From: Alphaproteobacteria bacterium
Lineage (GTDB): Bacteria; Pseudomonadota; Alphaproteobacteria; Puniceispirillales; UBA1172
Assembly (NCBI GenBank): GCA_021296375.1
Contig: JAGWAQ010000092.1
Coordinates: 1 to 6,810 of the forward strand
Reading direction: 5' to 3'
DNA length: 6,810 bases
A program made the position numbers and the translations under genes. The notes under the pieces were generated by a model. The model did no database searches and was not told the DNA's origin. It saw only the letters and a program-made list of their open reading frames with translations. This document shows, one piece after another, positions 5,969 through 6,810 of the stretch; within the stretch, counting starts at the first letter, position 1; every line of letters starts with the position of its first letter.

Positions 5969-6810
5969 ATGCCAAGCTTGGCCACCATGCCACTCGACCA
6001 ATTGCCCATCCTGTCGCTTGATCTTGAAACGACGGGGCTGAATACCCGTCAGGACAGGGTGCTGCAGATCGGCCTGATTGCCGCCAGCGGTGATGCTGGT
6101 GACGGCACGGAATTTCTGGTCAACCCCGGCACGGCCATCCCGCCGCAAAGCACGGCTATCCATGGCATTACCGCTGAAGATGTGGCGGAGGCCCCGCCCT
6201 TCCCCCTGGTCTTTTCCGCCTGTCGGGATCGCCTCAGCAACCGTGTCCTGATCGGCTATAACATCGGCTTTGACCTCGCCATCCTGAGCGCGGAAACCGA
6301 CCGCCACGGCATGGAATGGCGCTGGGGGCAGGCGCTTTGCCTGCGGCAACTGGCGACGATTGCGCTTGGCCGTGACGCCATGCTGATGATGGGGGATCTG
6401 GATTCCCTCGCCGCTCATTACTCGATTGACACCGGGCGGCGTCACTCGGCGCTTGGCGATGCCGTGATCTCGCTTGCGCTCTACCAATCATTACTGGCGG
6501 ATTTGCGGGAAAAATCCATCATCACCCTCGGGGATGCGAAACGGGCCGTCGCCCAGCTTGATGGCGAACGGATGGCCACCGCCCGTGCCGGATGGGTGGA
6601 TGTCGCCAGCCCGAAAGATGAAGCGCTGGGCAACATGCCGCTCGCCCGCATTGACCCGTTCCCCTATCGTCATCGCATCAGCGAGATCATGATGACCGAA
6701 CCCTTGATCCGCCCCCGCAACACGACCTTGCTTGAGGCTGCCAAAACCTTGAGCGCGCATCGAGCCGATTGCCTGTTCGTCGGGACCGGCCCTGAGGCGA
6801 TTGAAGGCAT
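5969..6810 (+). CDS. DEDDh 3'-5' exonuclease domain with following CBS region (C-terminus cut by window edge)
   Basis: The visible 280 residues begin with a DnaQ-like exonuclease: ILSLDLETTGL (14-24) with D18 and E20; HGITAEDV (65-72); IGYNIGFDLAIL (95-106) with D102; and GRRHSALGDA (156-165) with H159 and D164. All five DEDDh residues, expected to bind two metal ions, are present. After a linker, RISEIMMTEPLIRPRNTTLL (236-255) has the form of a CBS-domain start, and the frame is still open at the edge. In proteins of this arrangement the CBS pair is commonly followed by a DUF294 nucleotidyltransferase-like domain; that part is outside the window. The ATG at 5969 is the only sensible start: GGGGGAG precedes it by 3 bases, a short spacing, and an in-frame stop lies at 5942-5944. 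The ATG at 5987 lacks a ribosome site. Likely role: nucleotide-sensing nuclease or signalling protein, not the replicative proofreading subunit. Confidence 0.88.
   Translation, partial: MPSLATMPLDQLPILSLDLETTGLNTRQDRVLQIGLIAASGDAGDGTEFLVNPGTAIPPQSTAIHGITAEDVAEAPPFPLVFSACRDRLSNRVLIGYNIGFDLAILSAETDRHGMEWRWGQALCLRQLATIALGRDAMLMMGDLDSLAAHYSIDTGRRHSALGDAVISLALYQSLLADLREKSIITLGDAKRAVAQLDGERMATARAGWVDVASPKDEALGNMPLARIDPFPYRHRISEIMMTEPLIRPRNTTLLEAAKTLSAHRADCLFVGTGPEAIEG

Noticed and set aside
5974..5989. AAGCTTGGCCACCATG resembles a HindIII site followed by a Kozak sequence, as in cloning vectors.
   Set aside because: It lies inside a natural-looking reading frame whose upstream ATG has a purine-rich ribosome site, with no vector sequence around it; chance is the best explanation.
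5422..6021. A 199-codon plus-strand frame spanning the promoter region.
   Set aside because: It is opposite the PanB-like gene and runs through both divergent promoters; there is no family signature.
5951..6487. A 178-codon minus-strand frame.
   Set aside because: It is antisense to the exonuclease domain, which carries all five DEDDh residues; the minus-strand translation shows no recognisable domain.

Overview
The window holds a GC-rich, compact bacterial segment with six protein genes, two of them cut by the window edges. There are no RNA genes, insertion sequences or CRISPR arrays that I can see. Gene content and codon use (strong G/C preference at third positions, a DnaQ-type exonuclease joined to a CBS region, a DUF3137 membrane protein) suggest a proteobacterium, most likely an alphaproteobacterium. 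That placement is inference, because there is no marker gene here.

Layout from left to right. (1) 1-1290, minus strand: a SulP-family anion transporter, nearly complete in its membrane domain and cut off where its C-terminal STAS domain should begin. (2) 1291-1534: a 244-bp divergent intergenic region with several short inverted repeats. (3) 1535-2788, plus strand: a fold-type I PLP enzyme of the class V aminotransferase/cysteine-desulfurase superfamily that lacks the usual catalytic cysteine. (4) 2790-3791, minus: a two-helix DUF3137 membrane protein, tail to tail with gene 3 and only 1 bp away. (5) 3875-4900, minus: a fold-type II PLP enzyme of the D-cysteine desulfhydrase / ACC deaminase / L-cysteate sulfo-lyase family. 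(6) 4972-5820, minus: a divergent relative of ketopantoate hydroxymethyltransferase (PanB) that keeps the catalytic Glu region but appears to lack the metal ligands. (7) 5821-5968: divergent promoter region. (8) 5969 to the right edge, plus: a DEDDh 3'-5' exonuclease domain followed by the start of a CBS domain.

Genes 6, 5 and 4 lie in that order on the minus strand and probably form a transcription unit starting at the TATAAT box near 5859-5864. DUF3137 may also have its own promoter. The 71-bp gap between the PanB-like and desulfhydrase-like genes is built from 12-bp tandem repeats that encode an uninterrupted 23-residue reading frame. This frame starts across the upstream stop codon and ends 7 nt before the next start.

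A possible theme is metabolism of a small sulfur- or amine-containing acid. The desulfhydrase-family enzyme would release a 2-oxo acid, which is the kind of substrate PanB-type aldolases use, and the neighbouring SulP carrier and second PLP enzyme belong to superfamilies often tied to sulfur or anion handling. No substrate can be read from the sequence, and DUF3137 and the exonuclease-CBS gene have no evident link to such a pathway.
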